From Verrucomicrobiaceae bacterium (GTDB lineage Bacteria > Verrucomicrobiota > Verrucomicrobiia > Verrucomicrobiales > Verrucomicrobiaceae): a DNA stretch of 64,000 bases. Location of the stretch: contig CANNQP010000006.1 in assembly GCA_947507875.1 (NCBI GenBank), forward strand, positions 62,001-126,000, read 5' to 3'. Made by a program: the position numbers and the translations under genes. This document shows, in pieces, positions 17,257-25,109 of this stretch (the stretch's first letter is position 1; each line of letters begins with the position of its first letter). The notes beneath the pieces were generated by a model that saw only the letters and a program-made list of their open reading frames with translations, did no database searches and was not told the DNA's origin.

Positions 17257-18692
17257 GGTGGTGACGGGGTCGGCGGATGTGCTGGCGCAGCATTCATGCC
17301 TTCTGGAAAAAAGCTGGAAGGGCGCACCATGGCTTCTTTGTGCTTGAGCACGGTGAAGACAGGCAAGTGCTGCGAACGCACCCTTTGAGGCTGGCTGTGC
17401 AGGACCTCCCATTCGGAAGAGGCGAAGACCTGATCCAACCGCAACCAGGGATGAAAAAAGGCGAGCGGATTCCGTGTGTCACCTGGAAAGGTCTGCCCAA
17501 GACCGCTGCCGGCGAGCACATGGGCATCTTGCATCATCTCGGCATACAAACGGTAGATCGGTCCAAACGCAGGTGTATTGAAATCGCCAGCCACGATCAC
17601 CGGCAGCGTGTCAGTGCGAATGCGACGTGCAATCTCGGCTGCTTTGCGCATCTGCAGGTCCCAGAACGTCTGGTAATGGAGCTTTTTCGATTCCCAAGGC
17701 GTGCCAGGCAGGCCCAAAACACCGAGCAAAAAGGCTCCACGCCCAGTAGCCTCCAGCGCATCGCGCGGACTCGGAAGATGCACATTGTAGAGTGCCACCC
17801 GCCGGCCAGCATGCATGACGACAAAACGCGCTGCCCCGATAGGAACCATGCTGCCATTTTCAGTAGGCATGGTCAGTGACTGCGATGATAGCACCGGCCA
17901 GCGACTCATCAGCACAAACTCTCCCGCGTCAACGAAGTCGGTAAACTCACCATACTCAGGCACACTCCGGTAGCGGCTACCTCTTCCTGCCGCGTCTTGC
18001 AGGAGGATAAAATCAGGCTTCACCGCATCCTTGATGGGCCCCAGCGAGGTGGAGCCACTTTGGCCACGGTTCCAGGTCAACAGACGTAATTGGACAAAGG
18101 GTTCGGGGGCTGGCAGGTCCGCTTCGGCACGCCACTGAAAGTCCAAATGCCCATTGAGATACGCAAACGTAGTCACGAGGATGAGCACGAGAGATTTCCA
18201 ATCAAACAGCAAGGCGGCAGGTGCCAGGAAAAAGCAAGGCGCCAGCCATAGCAACGGCGGCAGATACATCAGTGTAGCCGTCGTCACATTGGACTGACCG
18301 TATTGATGGATAGCCCAGGCCACCAAGGCTAGACCTAACCCATAGAACAAGCAGGAAAAACGAACCAACAGCTTCAACAAACGCAAAGCTCCACGCACCA
18401 AGGGATGATTAAAAAAAACACTAAGCGCCCCACGAGTGTCCGAGGCATACTTGCCCTGCCCAAAATCTCCAGGAGGGGGTGCGACTCGTGGCTCATCCGA
18501 GTCTTCTGCATCAGTCCTAACCTGCTTGGGGACAAACCCTTTCGGCTCTGCCTGCTCACGCGCGACTTCGTTTTCTCGCGCCTTGATGCGGTCGAGCAAC
18601 ATTTTTTCATCAGCCGAAATCCGACGACGATGTCTCCGCGAGGATGATTCGGGCGCGGACTGATTGTCGTCTGACATGGGCGATGAAGGCAA
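17253..18692 (-). CDS. Membrane-anchored endonuclease/exonuclease/phosphatase (EEP) family protein
   Basis: A 479-residue protein. Residues 1-95 are charged and partly helical (DEKMLLDRIKARENEVAREQ). Residues about 105-185 hold three hydrophobic segments. The EEP domain fills the rest: LLTWNRGQSG, ILLQDA, VLMSRWPV, YNVHLPSP, VIVAGDFNTPAFGP, RLDQVFASSEW and SQHLPVF. The metal-binding Glu normally found in the LQE motif is Asp here (LLQDA); the other catalytic positions look kept. EEP members cleave nucleic acids, phosphoinositides or sphingolipids; with membrane anchoring and a coupled glycosyltransferase, an envelope role is likely but unproven. Confidence 0.8.
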   Translation of the reverse strand: MPSSPMSDDNQSAPESSSRRHRRRISADEKMLLDRIKARENEVAREQAEPKGFVPKQVRTDAEDSDEPRVAPPPGDFGQGKYASDTRGALSVFFNHPLVRGALRLLKLLVRFSCLFYGLGLALVAWAIHQYGQSNVTTATLMYLPPLLWLAPCFFLAPAALLFDWKSLVLILVTTFAYLNGHLDFQWRAEADLPAPEPFVQLRLLTWNRGQSGSTSLGPIKDAVKPDFILLQDAAGRGSRYRSVPEYGEFTDFVDAGEFVLMSRWPVLSSQSLTMPTENGSMVPIGAARFVVMHAGRRVALYNVHLPSPRDALEATGRGAFLLGVLGLPGTPWESKKLHYQTFWDLQMRKAAEIARRIRTDTLPVIVAGDFNTPAFGPIYRLYAEMMQDAHVLAGSGLGQTFPGDTRNPLAFFHPWLRLDQVFASSEWEVLHSQPQRVRSQHLPVFTVLKHKEAMVRPSSFFPEGMNAAPAHPPTPSPP

Positions 18693-18716
18693 GGCCTCTC
18701 CAATGAACCTAAAACT

Positions 18717-19175
18717 CTATTTCTTCGAAGTCTCGCCGGGAAGAATCGGAGAAATGGCCGAAGGTTGTGCCGCCGGAACCTGAGGCCCCGCGGCCGGCGT
18801 CGCTGGGGCCTTGGTAGGATCCTTGACCGTTGGTGAAGTCGGTGCACCACCAGGAATCACCGTAGGATTGCGCGGCAGCAAAGGATCCTCAAACATGGGG
18901 TTATCCGACTTCATGCGCGGGGGCACTTGAGCGTCAGGCGGCAAACGTGGCGCCTCAGGAACAGGCACACGCACCTCAGGATCGCCGGAACGCAAATCTT
19001 TGGGCGTGAGATCTTTGGGTCGTTCGACTTCGACGGGTTTTGCAGGTTTCCAGATGCCTGCGCGCACCAGAGCCACTGGCACCGAGATGAGCAACAACAG
19101 GATACAAACCGCCATCACGATAAGAGATTCAAGTATGGAAAGGCCTGAACGCTGCCGACTGGAGAACAAAAACAT
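18717..19175 (-). CDS. Prepilin-like protein with Pro-rich C-terminal region
   Basis: A 152-residue protein. The N-terminus reads MFLFSSRQRSG, then LSILESLIVMAV: a short charged leader ending in Gly, Glu at +5, and a hydrophobic helix of about 20 residues. This fits the type IV prepilin (class III) signal recognised by PilD-like peptidases. The rest is unlike a pilin headgroup; it is rich in Pro, Lys and Asp (for example VERPKDLTPKDLRSGDPEV). It may be a pseudopilin-like or simply bitopic envelope protein. It is 24 nt upstream of the EEP gene on the same strand and divergent from a secreted Pro/Gln-rich protein. Confidence 0.65.
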   Translation of the reverse strand: MFLFSSRQRSGLSILESLIVMAVCILLLLISVPVALVRAGIWKPAKPVEVERPKDLTPKDLRSGDPEVRVPVPEAPRLPPDAQVPPRMKSDNPMFEDPLLPRNPTVIPGGAPTSPTVKDPTKAPATPAAGPQVPAAQPSAISPILPGETSKK

Positions 19176-19361
19176 CCATCACGGGATAAACCAGGGACAT
19201 CCTGACGTCAAATCGACTCATCCCCGCCGCGTTTGGAGAAAACGAGCGGGATCTTTCTCCTTCGGGGCGAGCCTTGCCTCCAAAATAAGCATTCAGGCAA
19301 CCTCAGAATAAGACGTTCGAGTTTAAGAGGGCAATTTGGATTGAATCGAAAGCTGGTGTTT

Positions 19362-19390
19362 TTGTCAAAATGACCCCAATCTCTTCTAAG
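19362..19390 (+). promoter_or_regulatory. Candidate promoter of secreted Pro/Gln-rich protein
   Basis: TTGTCA (19362-19367) is followed after 17 nt by TCTAAG (19385-19390). The -35 part lies inside the word TTTTGTCAAAA (19360-19370), which also occurs upstream of the ECF sigma gene. The start codon at 19433 would give a 5' UTR of about 36 nt. Confidence 0.35.
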
Positions 19391-19413
19391 AAAGCACTTG
19401 CCGGACTGAAAAA

Positions 19414-19429
19414 GTTAAGAACTCTTAAC
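19414..19429. repeat. Inverted repeat GTTAAG-N4-CTTAAC before start codon
   Basis: A perfect 6-bp inverted repeat with a 4-nt spacer ends 3 nt before the ATG at 19433. It covers the place where a ribosome binding site would be, so it could act as an operator or as an RNA hairpin that limits translation. Its function is inferred. Confidence 0.4.
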
Positions 19430-19432
19430 CTT

Positions 19433-20404
19433 ATGCATACAACCTTCGCTTTTCGTAGCGCCTTGATCCTTGCGCTGACAGGTTATGTCACCCAGCCAAT
19501 TGCTCTACTGGCGCAGCAATACGATCCCGCGCCCGCACCAGGACAATACAGCTACCCGACCAATCCGGGCTACTCTGGGACTCAACAGCTCCCTCAGTAT
19601 CCGCAGGGAACGCCACAATACCAAAGTGGTTATGCGCCAGCCCCTCAAGCCTCATATTATCAAACGCAGCAACCAAGTCGATATGTGAGTCCATTGCAGT
19701 TTTTACCCACTTTGGGACGTCGCGTTGGGAATATGTTTCGTCGAGTCTTTTATGGAGAGACTGCACCAGCCCAGCCTTATTACGGGAATCAAGGACGACT
19801 CGACCAACCTCCTCAAGTTGGCTATTATCAACAGCCACAAGTGGGTTATTCTCAGCAACCGCAGGTGCAATATCAAGCAGCACCAGAGGTTTCCCACCAG
19901 GTGCCAGTGCCACGTTATGAGACGGCTCCTGCCCGCACCAACTCGCCAGCGATGCCGCCTACCAGCCGCATGAATTCAGGCAGTAGCAAAGCGGCCCCAA
20001 CGATGAAAAAGAACCCTATCACTTCACCGCCTTCGGTCAAAAAGAAGACCGTCCAGGATTCACCGCCGAGCCATTATCGCCCTTCAACAATGTCTCGTGA
20101 TGCCTCGGCACCCCCAGCTCCTCCCCCGACCAAGCCATCTCCTACGATGGCATCCAGATCGACGATGTCCCAGCCATCGCCGGAAAGCAAAGTGAGCGAC
20201 ACGGAGGCTGGCACTTCGTCAAGCAAGACCGAAGCTTCTTCACCCAAGGTCAACAGCGGCAGTTTTCTTCGGGGGAAAAAAGCGGCCAAGCCAGGACACG
20301 TCATCAGCCCCTACCCTCCTTACCGCGAGCTTGACGTAAGTGGTCTTGCAAGCGGTTCTCTCGCTCTAGATCCCACCACTCAAAAGGTCTTTGAGGTGCC
20401 TTGA
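19433..20404 (+). CDS. Secreted Pro/Gln/Tyr-rich hypothetical protein
   Basis: The start at 19433 gives a signal peptide (MHTTFAFRSALILAL ... LLAQ). The mature protein is low-complexity: residues about 30-160 are rich in Gln, Tyr, Pro and Gly, with near-repeats such as PPQVGYYQQPQVGYSQQPQV. The next 120 residues are rich in Ser, Pro, Thr and Lys. The last 35 residues look more conserved (HVISPYPPYRELDVSGLASG and LALDPTTQKVFEVP) and may be the functional end. It is probably an envelope or matrix protein. An in-frame start at 19370 overlaps the proposed promoter and would displace the signal, so I reject it. Confidence 0.65.
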   Translation: MHTTFAFRSALILALTGYVTQPIALLAQQYDPAPAPGQYSYPTNPGYSGTQQLPQYPQGTPQYQSGYAPAPQASYYQTQQPSRYVSPLQFLPTLGRRVGNMFRRVFYGETAPAQPYYGNQGRLDQPPQVGYYQQPQVGYSQQPQVQYQAAPEVSHQVPVPRYETAPARTNSPAMPPTSRMNSGSSKAAPTMKKNPITSPPSVKKKTVQDSPPSHYRPSTMSRDASAPPAPPPTKPSPTMASRSTMSQPSPESKVSDTEAGTSSSKTEASSPKVNSGSFLRGKKAAKPGHVISPYPPYRELDVSGLASGSLALDPTTQKVFEVP

Positions 20405-20432
20405 TCCCCCGAAACCGAGGGCTGTCTAACTC

Positions 20433-20472
20433 GTAACCTTTTTCATCCATACACCTTGGGCGCAAAGGTTAC
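20433..20472. repeat. Inverted repeat downstream of secreted protein gene
   Basis: GTAACCTTT (20433-20441) and AAAGGTTAC (20464-20472) can pair over 9 bp with a 22-nt loop. There is no T-run on the plus strand, so it is not a standard terminator. The remaining 200 nt up to the next gene show no recognisable feature. Confidence 0.35.
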
Positions 20473-20673
20473 CTTGGGGCTTTTGCAAAGCCGAGCCAAC
20501 ATTCGGCCTTGAAATGAAACTCTCCGCGCCGGCATGGCTCCGCGCAAAAGCCAGTGATGGTCTCCAAGCTAACACGTAGGCTGAATGAGCATCTAGAATC
20601 ACAGGGTGAAAGGTAGATTTCCGGCATAAACAGCCTAGAATGGCTGCCTTCGATTTCTCACCATCACTGCTTC

Positions 20674-21039
20674 ATGTTCACCACCGGTCAAAAAGTTGTC
20701 TGCATCAATGATCAATTCGATCCCTGGGTTTACGATCTCTACCGCACTCTGCCGAAGAAGGACAAAGTTTACACGGTCCGTGCCATTGCCGCCGGTCGCA
20801 GCCAGCCCAAATTCTCCGTCGATGATGAGGCCAACTTGAAGCTGACCGATGCCGAATTCGACATCTTGCTGCTGCTGGTAGAACTCAAAAATCCTGAAGA
20901 CCCTCACTCCAGCGTCAAGCAAGAGCTAGGCTTCCGATCAGAGCGTTTTGCCCCTCTGGAAGAAGACGAGGAAGAAGCTGGTGCTTATGTAGATGACTGG
21001 GCCGAAGAAGAGGCTGAGGCCTTGGTGCCGATGAAGTAG
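20674..21039 (+). CDS. Small conserved-looking acidic protein of unknown function
   Basis: A 121-residue soluble protein. Residues 1-75 form a compact beta-rich region (FTTGQKVVCINDQF, VYTVRAIAAG) of a kind seen in short hypothetical proteins of phage and alphaproteobacteria, where similar text reads as a small SH3-like barrel; I cannot name the family with confidence. The last 35 residues are strongly acidic (EEDEEEAGAYVDDWAEEEAE). It stands alone on the plus strand between the secreted Pro/Gln-rich protein and the redoxin operon. Confidence 0.6.
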   Translation: MFTTGQKVVCINDQFDPWVYDLYRTLPKKDKVYTVRAIAAGRSQPKFSVDDEANLKLTDAEFDILLLLVELKNPEDPHSSVKQELGFRSERFAPLEEDEEEAGAYVDDWAEEEAEALVPMK

Positions 21040-21152
21040 GCCGCGTGTTCGCCTAAGCAGCGGGCACTGGTTTCATGCATCGCGCGTCAGATCGCGGGGA
21101 CTTCACGAAGGCTCCCTCACGGTCTCTCTGTGCCGAGATTATGCAGTCGGCC

Positions 21153-22373
21153 CTACTTCTCGGGCACGTAGTAGCGACCCATGGCTTCGAGGATTTTAGA
21201 CCGTAGTTCATCGCCATTCACTTCTTCGTTGTGCCGATAGATGACCTGACCGCCCGGGGCGACGACAAGAGTATGCGGGATGGGGCCGGGCCATTCTGGA
21301 TCTAGTGCTTGGATCAAAGCGTCTGTGTTCGGCGAATTGGCAGGCGGGTTGTAGATGTAGGCATTGCCTGCGCGACCTTCAGCCTTGAGTGTGGGCTTGA
21401 TCTTGTCCGGCACGATGGCGTTGTGCTTTTCCAAAAAGTCCTTCACTTCCTGGATCTCGCTGGGCTCATTGATGCTGATGCTGATGAACTCAAAGTCACG
21501 TAGGCCAAACTTACGTGCCGTAGCGACGAGTTCGGGAAACTCTTCCACACACGGACCGCACCAGGAGGCCCAGACGTTGAACAGGCGTACCTTCTTCGTG
21601 TCGTTTTTCCGCAAAGCGGCGATACCAGCCGCGTCAATGAGCTCGACATGCACCTCACTTTTTTCCCACTTCTCCTGGTCTGCGGCAACTGCGACACGTT
21701 TTTCGATCCATTTGGTGGAGCATCCATGCGGCTTGGTCATAGCGGTCGCCACGGACTTTCCTGCACGCAGGGCGTCGATGGCGTTTTTTGCATCGGGCGA
21801 GGTTACGGTCGCAGCATCGGCATAGCGTGAATCATCGAATCGTCCTCGATAACGGAGCTTTCGCTCTTGATCAAAAAGGAAGACGTGCGGTGTCGCGAGG
21901 CATCCATAGGCCTTGGCAACAGCCTGGGTTTCACCATCAAAGAGGTAGGGAAAATTGAAGCCTTGCTCAGCAGCGTGGCGCTTCATTTCGGGAAAACTAT
22001 CGTTGTATTTGGAGTAACCGAGCTCATCTGGCCTCAGCGCGGCGGGGTCATTGGGATTGATGGCCACCACCTGCAACCCTTGGGACTTGTAGTCTTTCAC
22101 GAGTTGCTTGAGACGCTGTTCAATGGCCTGAGAGGTGGGGCAATGATTGCTTAGAAAGACAATCATTAAAAGTTTCGCGTCAGCGTACTCACTCAGCTTG
22201 TGCTTTTCCTCATCAATGCCGAGCAGGTCAAAAGAAGGCGCAGAATCTCCGAGTTGGAGTTCGTGGAAACCCTGGGGAGAAGCGGGGCTGCTCTGTTTTT
22301 GAGCCGCCGCTGGCAGAACAGCCAGAAGAGTACTGGTGAGGAAAAAAACGAACGCAGAGAAGTTGAACTTCAT
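21153..22373 (-). CDS. Exported double-redoxin protein (AhpC/TSA-like plus TlpA-like)
   Basis: A 406-residue protein with a signal peptide (MKFNFSAFVFFLTSTLLAVL, PAAAQ). The first thioredoxin-fold domain (about 38-200) is peroxiredoxin-like, with a single Cys in SNHCPTSQ (Cys78) and no CXXC. The second (about 235-395) is TlpA/ResA-like with FNVWASWCGPCVEEFPEL (WCGPC at 271-275) and a cis-Pro loop GPIPHTLVV. It should reduce or handle disulfides outside the cytoplasm. The ATG at 22373 overlaps the stop of the degenerate protease gene (ATGA); that fixes the start. It closes a three-gene coupled operon. Confidence 0.85.
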   Translation of the reverse strand: MKFNFSAFVFFLTSTLLAVLPAAAQKQSSPASPQGFHELQLGDSAPSFDLLGIDEEKHKLSEYADAKLLMIVFLSNHCPTSQAIEQRLKQLVKDYKSQGLQVVAINPNDPAALRPDELGYSKYNDSFPEMKRHAAEQGFNFPYLFDGETQAVAKAYGCLATPHVFLFDQERKLRYRGRFDDSRYADAATVTSPDAKNAIDALRAGKSVATAMTKPHGCSTKWIEKRVAVAADQEKWEKSEVHVELIDAAGIAALRKNDTKKVRLFNVWASWCGPCVEEFPELVATARKFGLRDFEFISISINEPSEIQEVKDFLEKHNAIVPDKIKPTLKAEGRAGNAYIYNPPANSPNTDALIQALDPEWPGPIPHTLVVAPGGQVIYRHNEEVNGDELRSKILEAMGRYYVPEK

Positions 22374-23401
22374 GGAGGTAGAAGGGCTTGGGTTGGATGG
22401 CGATCCGCTTCGATCAAAGGCTGGATTTTGGACCAAAAAACGGTAGCAGGTAGAGCAAAGGTGGTGACGCGGTCGACCCGAGCGATGTTGATACCGATCG
22501 CTCGTCCTTCTAGGTCATAAAGCGGGCTGCCCATGTCCTGCACTCCCAAAGGAAGATCGTGTTGGATGATGCTGGGAAAATCGTCCGTACGAATGGAAAT
22601 GCCTCCGTTGGCGAAGTCTTCGCCATCCCAATTCATCATGATGCGCGTGCGGCTGGCGAGGCGCACGCGCGCTGTTTTCGACTCGCCATCACGCAAGTAG
22701 GAGAGGGTCACCAAATCGCCCGGTTGATGACGGCGGATGATCTCATGCACGGTTTTCACATCCTTGGCAGGCTGTTGGGCGACTCGGGTCAGGATGTCGC
22801 CGGGCTCCATGCCTGCGGCAGCGGCGGGGCTATCTTCAGCGATGCTGAGAAGACGAACACCTTGCTTGATGGGCTTTTCATCCATGCGGATGCCCATCGC
22901 CGGACCAAGTCCAGGAATAGCGCGGGGCTGGGCGCTGATGACACCGATGCGGATCTCGCTGCCCCCCAAGGTAGGTGAAGCCAGCCACTGGCCGTACGAT
23001 GGCAACGGCAACCCTTGGCTAAAGTCGGTGTAGGCCACCTCTTTCACGCCGACTGCCTGGGCTAGAACGAGATCGAGCGCGGGTAAGCGCCGAATTTCTC
23101 GAAGTGCCGCGGTACGGTCCCCTGACCACTGAACTCTTGCTTTTTCGAGCTCAGGGATCTCGCTAGCCTTCGTCAAAAGATAACCATCAGGCCCTACCCA
23201 AACTGCAGCCGCTAGGGTGCGTCCATCTGCAGCCACAATCCGCGCCACAGCGCTGCGAAACGCAGGTAGCAGTGGCACGGTCTTTCCCAACGCCTGGGTA
23301 CCACGGGGCCCTTCTTCAGGGCTAGGCGTGGCACGCGGCCCGGCATGAAGGGATAGGCTCAGGAGCCCGAGACAGAGCCCGATGGGACGATTCCATCTCA
23401 T
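22370..23401 (-). CDS. Degenerate S1C-type serine protease with internal PDZ domain
   Basis: A 343-residue exported protein with a signal peptide (LCLGLLSLSLHA). A trypsin-like N-terminal half (about 45-160) is followed by a PDZ domain (about 165-250). The text then returns to a trypsin-like C-terminal end, SIIQHDLPLGVQDMGSPLYD then GRAIGINIARVDR. The PDZ thus appears to be inserted in the protease fold. The His position (TAAH in the neighbour) reads TKASE. The Ser motif GDSGGPL reads QDMGSPL, so catalytic Ser aligns with Met. The Asp (LPALDLVLA) may remain. It is therefore probably inactive. Both ends overlap neighbours as ATGA. Confidence 0.78.
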   Translation of the reverse strand: MRWNRPIGLCLGLLSLSLHAGPRATPSPEEGPRGTQALGKTVPLLPAFRSAVARIVAADGRTLAAAVWVGPDGYLLTKASEIPELEKARVQWSGDRTAALREIRRLPALDLVLAQAVGVKEVAYTDFSQGLPLPSYGQWLASPTLGGSEIRIGVISAQPRAIPGLGPAMGIRMDEKPIKQGVRLLSIAEDSPAAAAGMEPGDILTRVAQQPAKDVKTVHEIIRRHQPGDLVTLSYLRDGESKTARVRLASRTRIMMNWDGEDFANGGISIRTDDFPSIIQHDLPLGVQDMGSPLYDLEGRAIGINIARVDRVTTFALPATVFWSKIQPLIEADRHPTQALLPP

Positions 23402-24372
23402 CCTTCGTCCTCCTTGGGACGTGAAGTTAGTTTCACGCGGACATCGCGCACAACTTCGCCGCGCCTCACGCGCAGCTGGATCTCCTCACCTGCAGGCCGG
23501 GCACGGACGGCATTGGAGAATTGCGAAGCCGACCGCAGCGGCTGAGTTTCAAGCATCTCGACCAGATCGCCTGCCAGAAGACCCGCCGTTTGCGCAGGGG
23601 AGCCTTCCAAAACGCGCAGCACCTCAATCTTTCCGGCAGAATTCATATCGATAGCCGCACCTAGATAACCGCCACTACCCGTCCCCCACACGTGGATGAC
23701 GAGATTATTCTTCATCTCATCCCACGAGCGGAGAAAGGGCGCCATGGACACATGCATATTATGATCGCGCTCTTCCCAGATCTGGCTGTGAATGCCGATC
23801 ACCTCACCTTTCAGATTGAAGAGGGGCCCGCCGGAGTCGCCCCCCATCAGCACGCAGTCGGTTTGCAGGGAATTCGCCGTGTGGCGGATGACTTTCCCCA
23901 CCCTCAAGACGACACCCCGTTCTTTGTCAAAACCACCCGGATGCCCTAGAGCAAAGCACCAATCACCCGGCGAAACAGAAACCACCGCACGGCTAAAATT
24001 GACATGCGGCCAAGTGCGCTCGGTATCTAGCAGCTGAACCAACGCAGCATCGGTTGCCTTGTCTAGCCCTAAGGTCGTGCCACGGACAACCTGACCATCA
24101 TGCAAAACCACACGGAGCTCTTTTCCTGGTTTTTCTGCCACATGGGCAGCGGTCAAAATAAGCCCGCTGCGGTTGATGATGACCCCACTGGCCGTACCAT
24201 CCTGGATGCGAATGGCCACAACAGCCGAACGAACCTGTGGCAGCAGGGTTTGTACCCTTTGCTGCACCCCACGTAACACGGCCAATGTATCGTGAGCCGC
24301 CGCATGACATGCTAGTGCGACCACCGTACCCATGAGGGTGGCGACACGCAGAGCAAAGGATCGCAGGGACAT
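23398..24372 (-). CDS. HtrA-like trypsin/PDZ serine protease
   Basis: A 324-residue exported protease. A signal peptide is followed by a trypsin-like domain with an intact triad: His77 (LILTAAHVA), Asp108 (KATDAALVQL) and Ser180 (GGDSGGPLFNLKG). One C-terminal PDZ domain follows (about 230-320; LRVLEGSPAQTAGLLAGDLV). This is the DegP/HtrA layout for envelope protein quality control, although shorter than DegP and with one PDZ only. The start at 24372 (MSLRSF) is preferred; an ATG 18 nt upstream is possible. It is the first gene of the operon with the degenerate protease and the double redoxin, and is divergent from the DUF1802 gene. Confidence 0.88.
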   Translation of the reverse strand: MSLRSFALRVATLMGTVVALACHAAAHDTLAVLRGVQQRVQTLLPQVRSAVVAIRIQDGTASGVIINRSGLILTAAHVAEKPGKELRVVLHDGQVVRGTTLGLDKATDAALVQLLDTERTWPHVNFSRAVVSVSPGDWCFALGHPGGFDKERGVVLRVGKVIRHTANSLQTDCVLMGGDSGGPLFNLKGEVIGIHSQIWEERDHNMHVSMAPFLRSWDEMKNNLVIHVWGTGSGGYLGAAIDMNSAGKIEVLRVLEGSPAQTAGLLAGDLVEMLETQPLRSASQFSNAVRARPAGEEIQLRVRRGEVVRDVRVKLTSRPKEDEG

Positions 24373-24508
24373 GATGACGTCGGGATGCAAAAAGATACGG
24401 ATGCGCGCACGAAATCTCCAAGGGAAATATCAGCAGGCTGCGGACCAAGGGATGCTGGAGGCTGGCTCTTGCACCCAAGCCACGCTTTGTGTATGCGGCT
24501 TAGTTCTC

Positions 24509-25093
24509 ATGTCTGTCCCTGCCCCAACCACCGCGATCGGCTTCAAGGAATGGTCCTACGTCTGCGACTCTCTCGTCGAGGGCGTGCAGACGTTGGTGCT
24601 GCGCAAGGGTGGCATTCATGAGGGGCGTGGCGGTTTCGAGTGGAAGCATCGTGGTTTCTTCCTTTTTCCAACTTGGTTTCATACCCAGGGCGAAAAACTG
24701 ACTTGGGTTCCTGCAAAGGCAGAAAGGGCCTTTCCTCCAGAGGAACAGCGAACCAGCGTGGACATCCATGGCTTCGCGACCATGGAACAAGTCTGGAAAG
24801 TTACCGACTGGACCGCCATGGCGGCGCTGGCTCCGCTGCATCTTTGGAAAGAGGACGTGGTGCGCGAACGATTCGCCTACGACGAAGAAAGCTGCCTGCA
24901 TGTGGCCCTGGTGCGCGCGTGGCGGCTGCCAGAGCTGTGGAGCTTCCCTTATTCCAAGAGCTACGGTGGCTGCCGTTCCTGGGTGAATTTGCCTGAAGAC
25001 GGTCTGGAACTGCTATCAGCCGCCACACCAGCCCTGGCAGATGATGCTTGGGCTGCTACAGCTGCACGCGTACGCAACATTTTAGGTGACTGA
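24509..25093 (+). CDS. DUF1802 family protein
   Basis: A 194-residue soluble protein. The N-terminal text GFKEWSYVCDSLVEGVQTLV, LRKGGIHEG and FLFPTWFHT is the typical DUF1802 pattern (the usual form is KEWA.VC.AL..G.Q..LLRKGGI.E). No biochemical role is known for the family. The start at 24509 leads straight into the domain; the frame is open further upstream, but that part overlaps the divergent protease gene. The 3' end lies 16 nt before the murI start. Confidence 0.82.
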   Translation: MSVPAPTTAIGFKEWSYVCDSLVEGVQTLVLRKGGIHEGRGGFEWKHRGFFLFPTWFHTQGEKLTWVPAKAERAFPPEEQRTSVDIHGFATMEQVWKVTDWTAMAALAPLHLWKEDVVRERFAYDEESCLHVALVRAWRLPELWSFPYSKSYGGCRSWVNLPEDGLELLSAATPALADDAWAATAARVRNILGD

Positions 25094-25109
25094 ACTGAGC
25101 CTCCTCATC

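Noticed and set aside
16342..17388. 348-codon plus-strand open frame
   Set aside because: Antisense to the GT4 glycosyltransferase and the end of the EEP gene; no family pattern.
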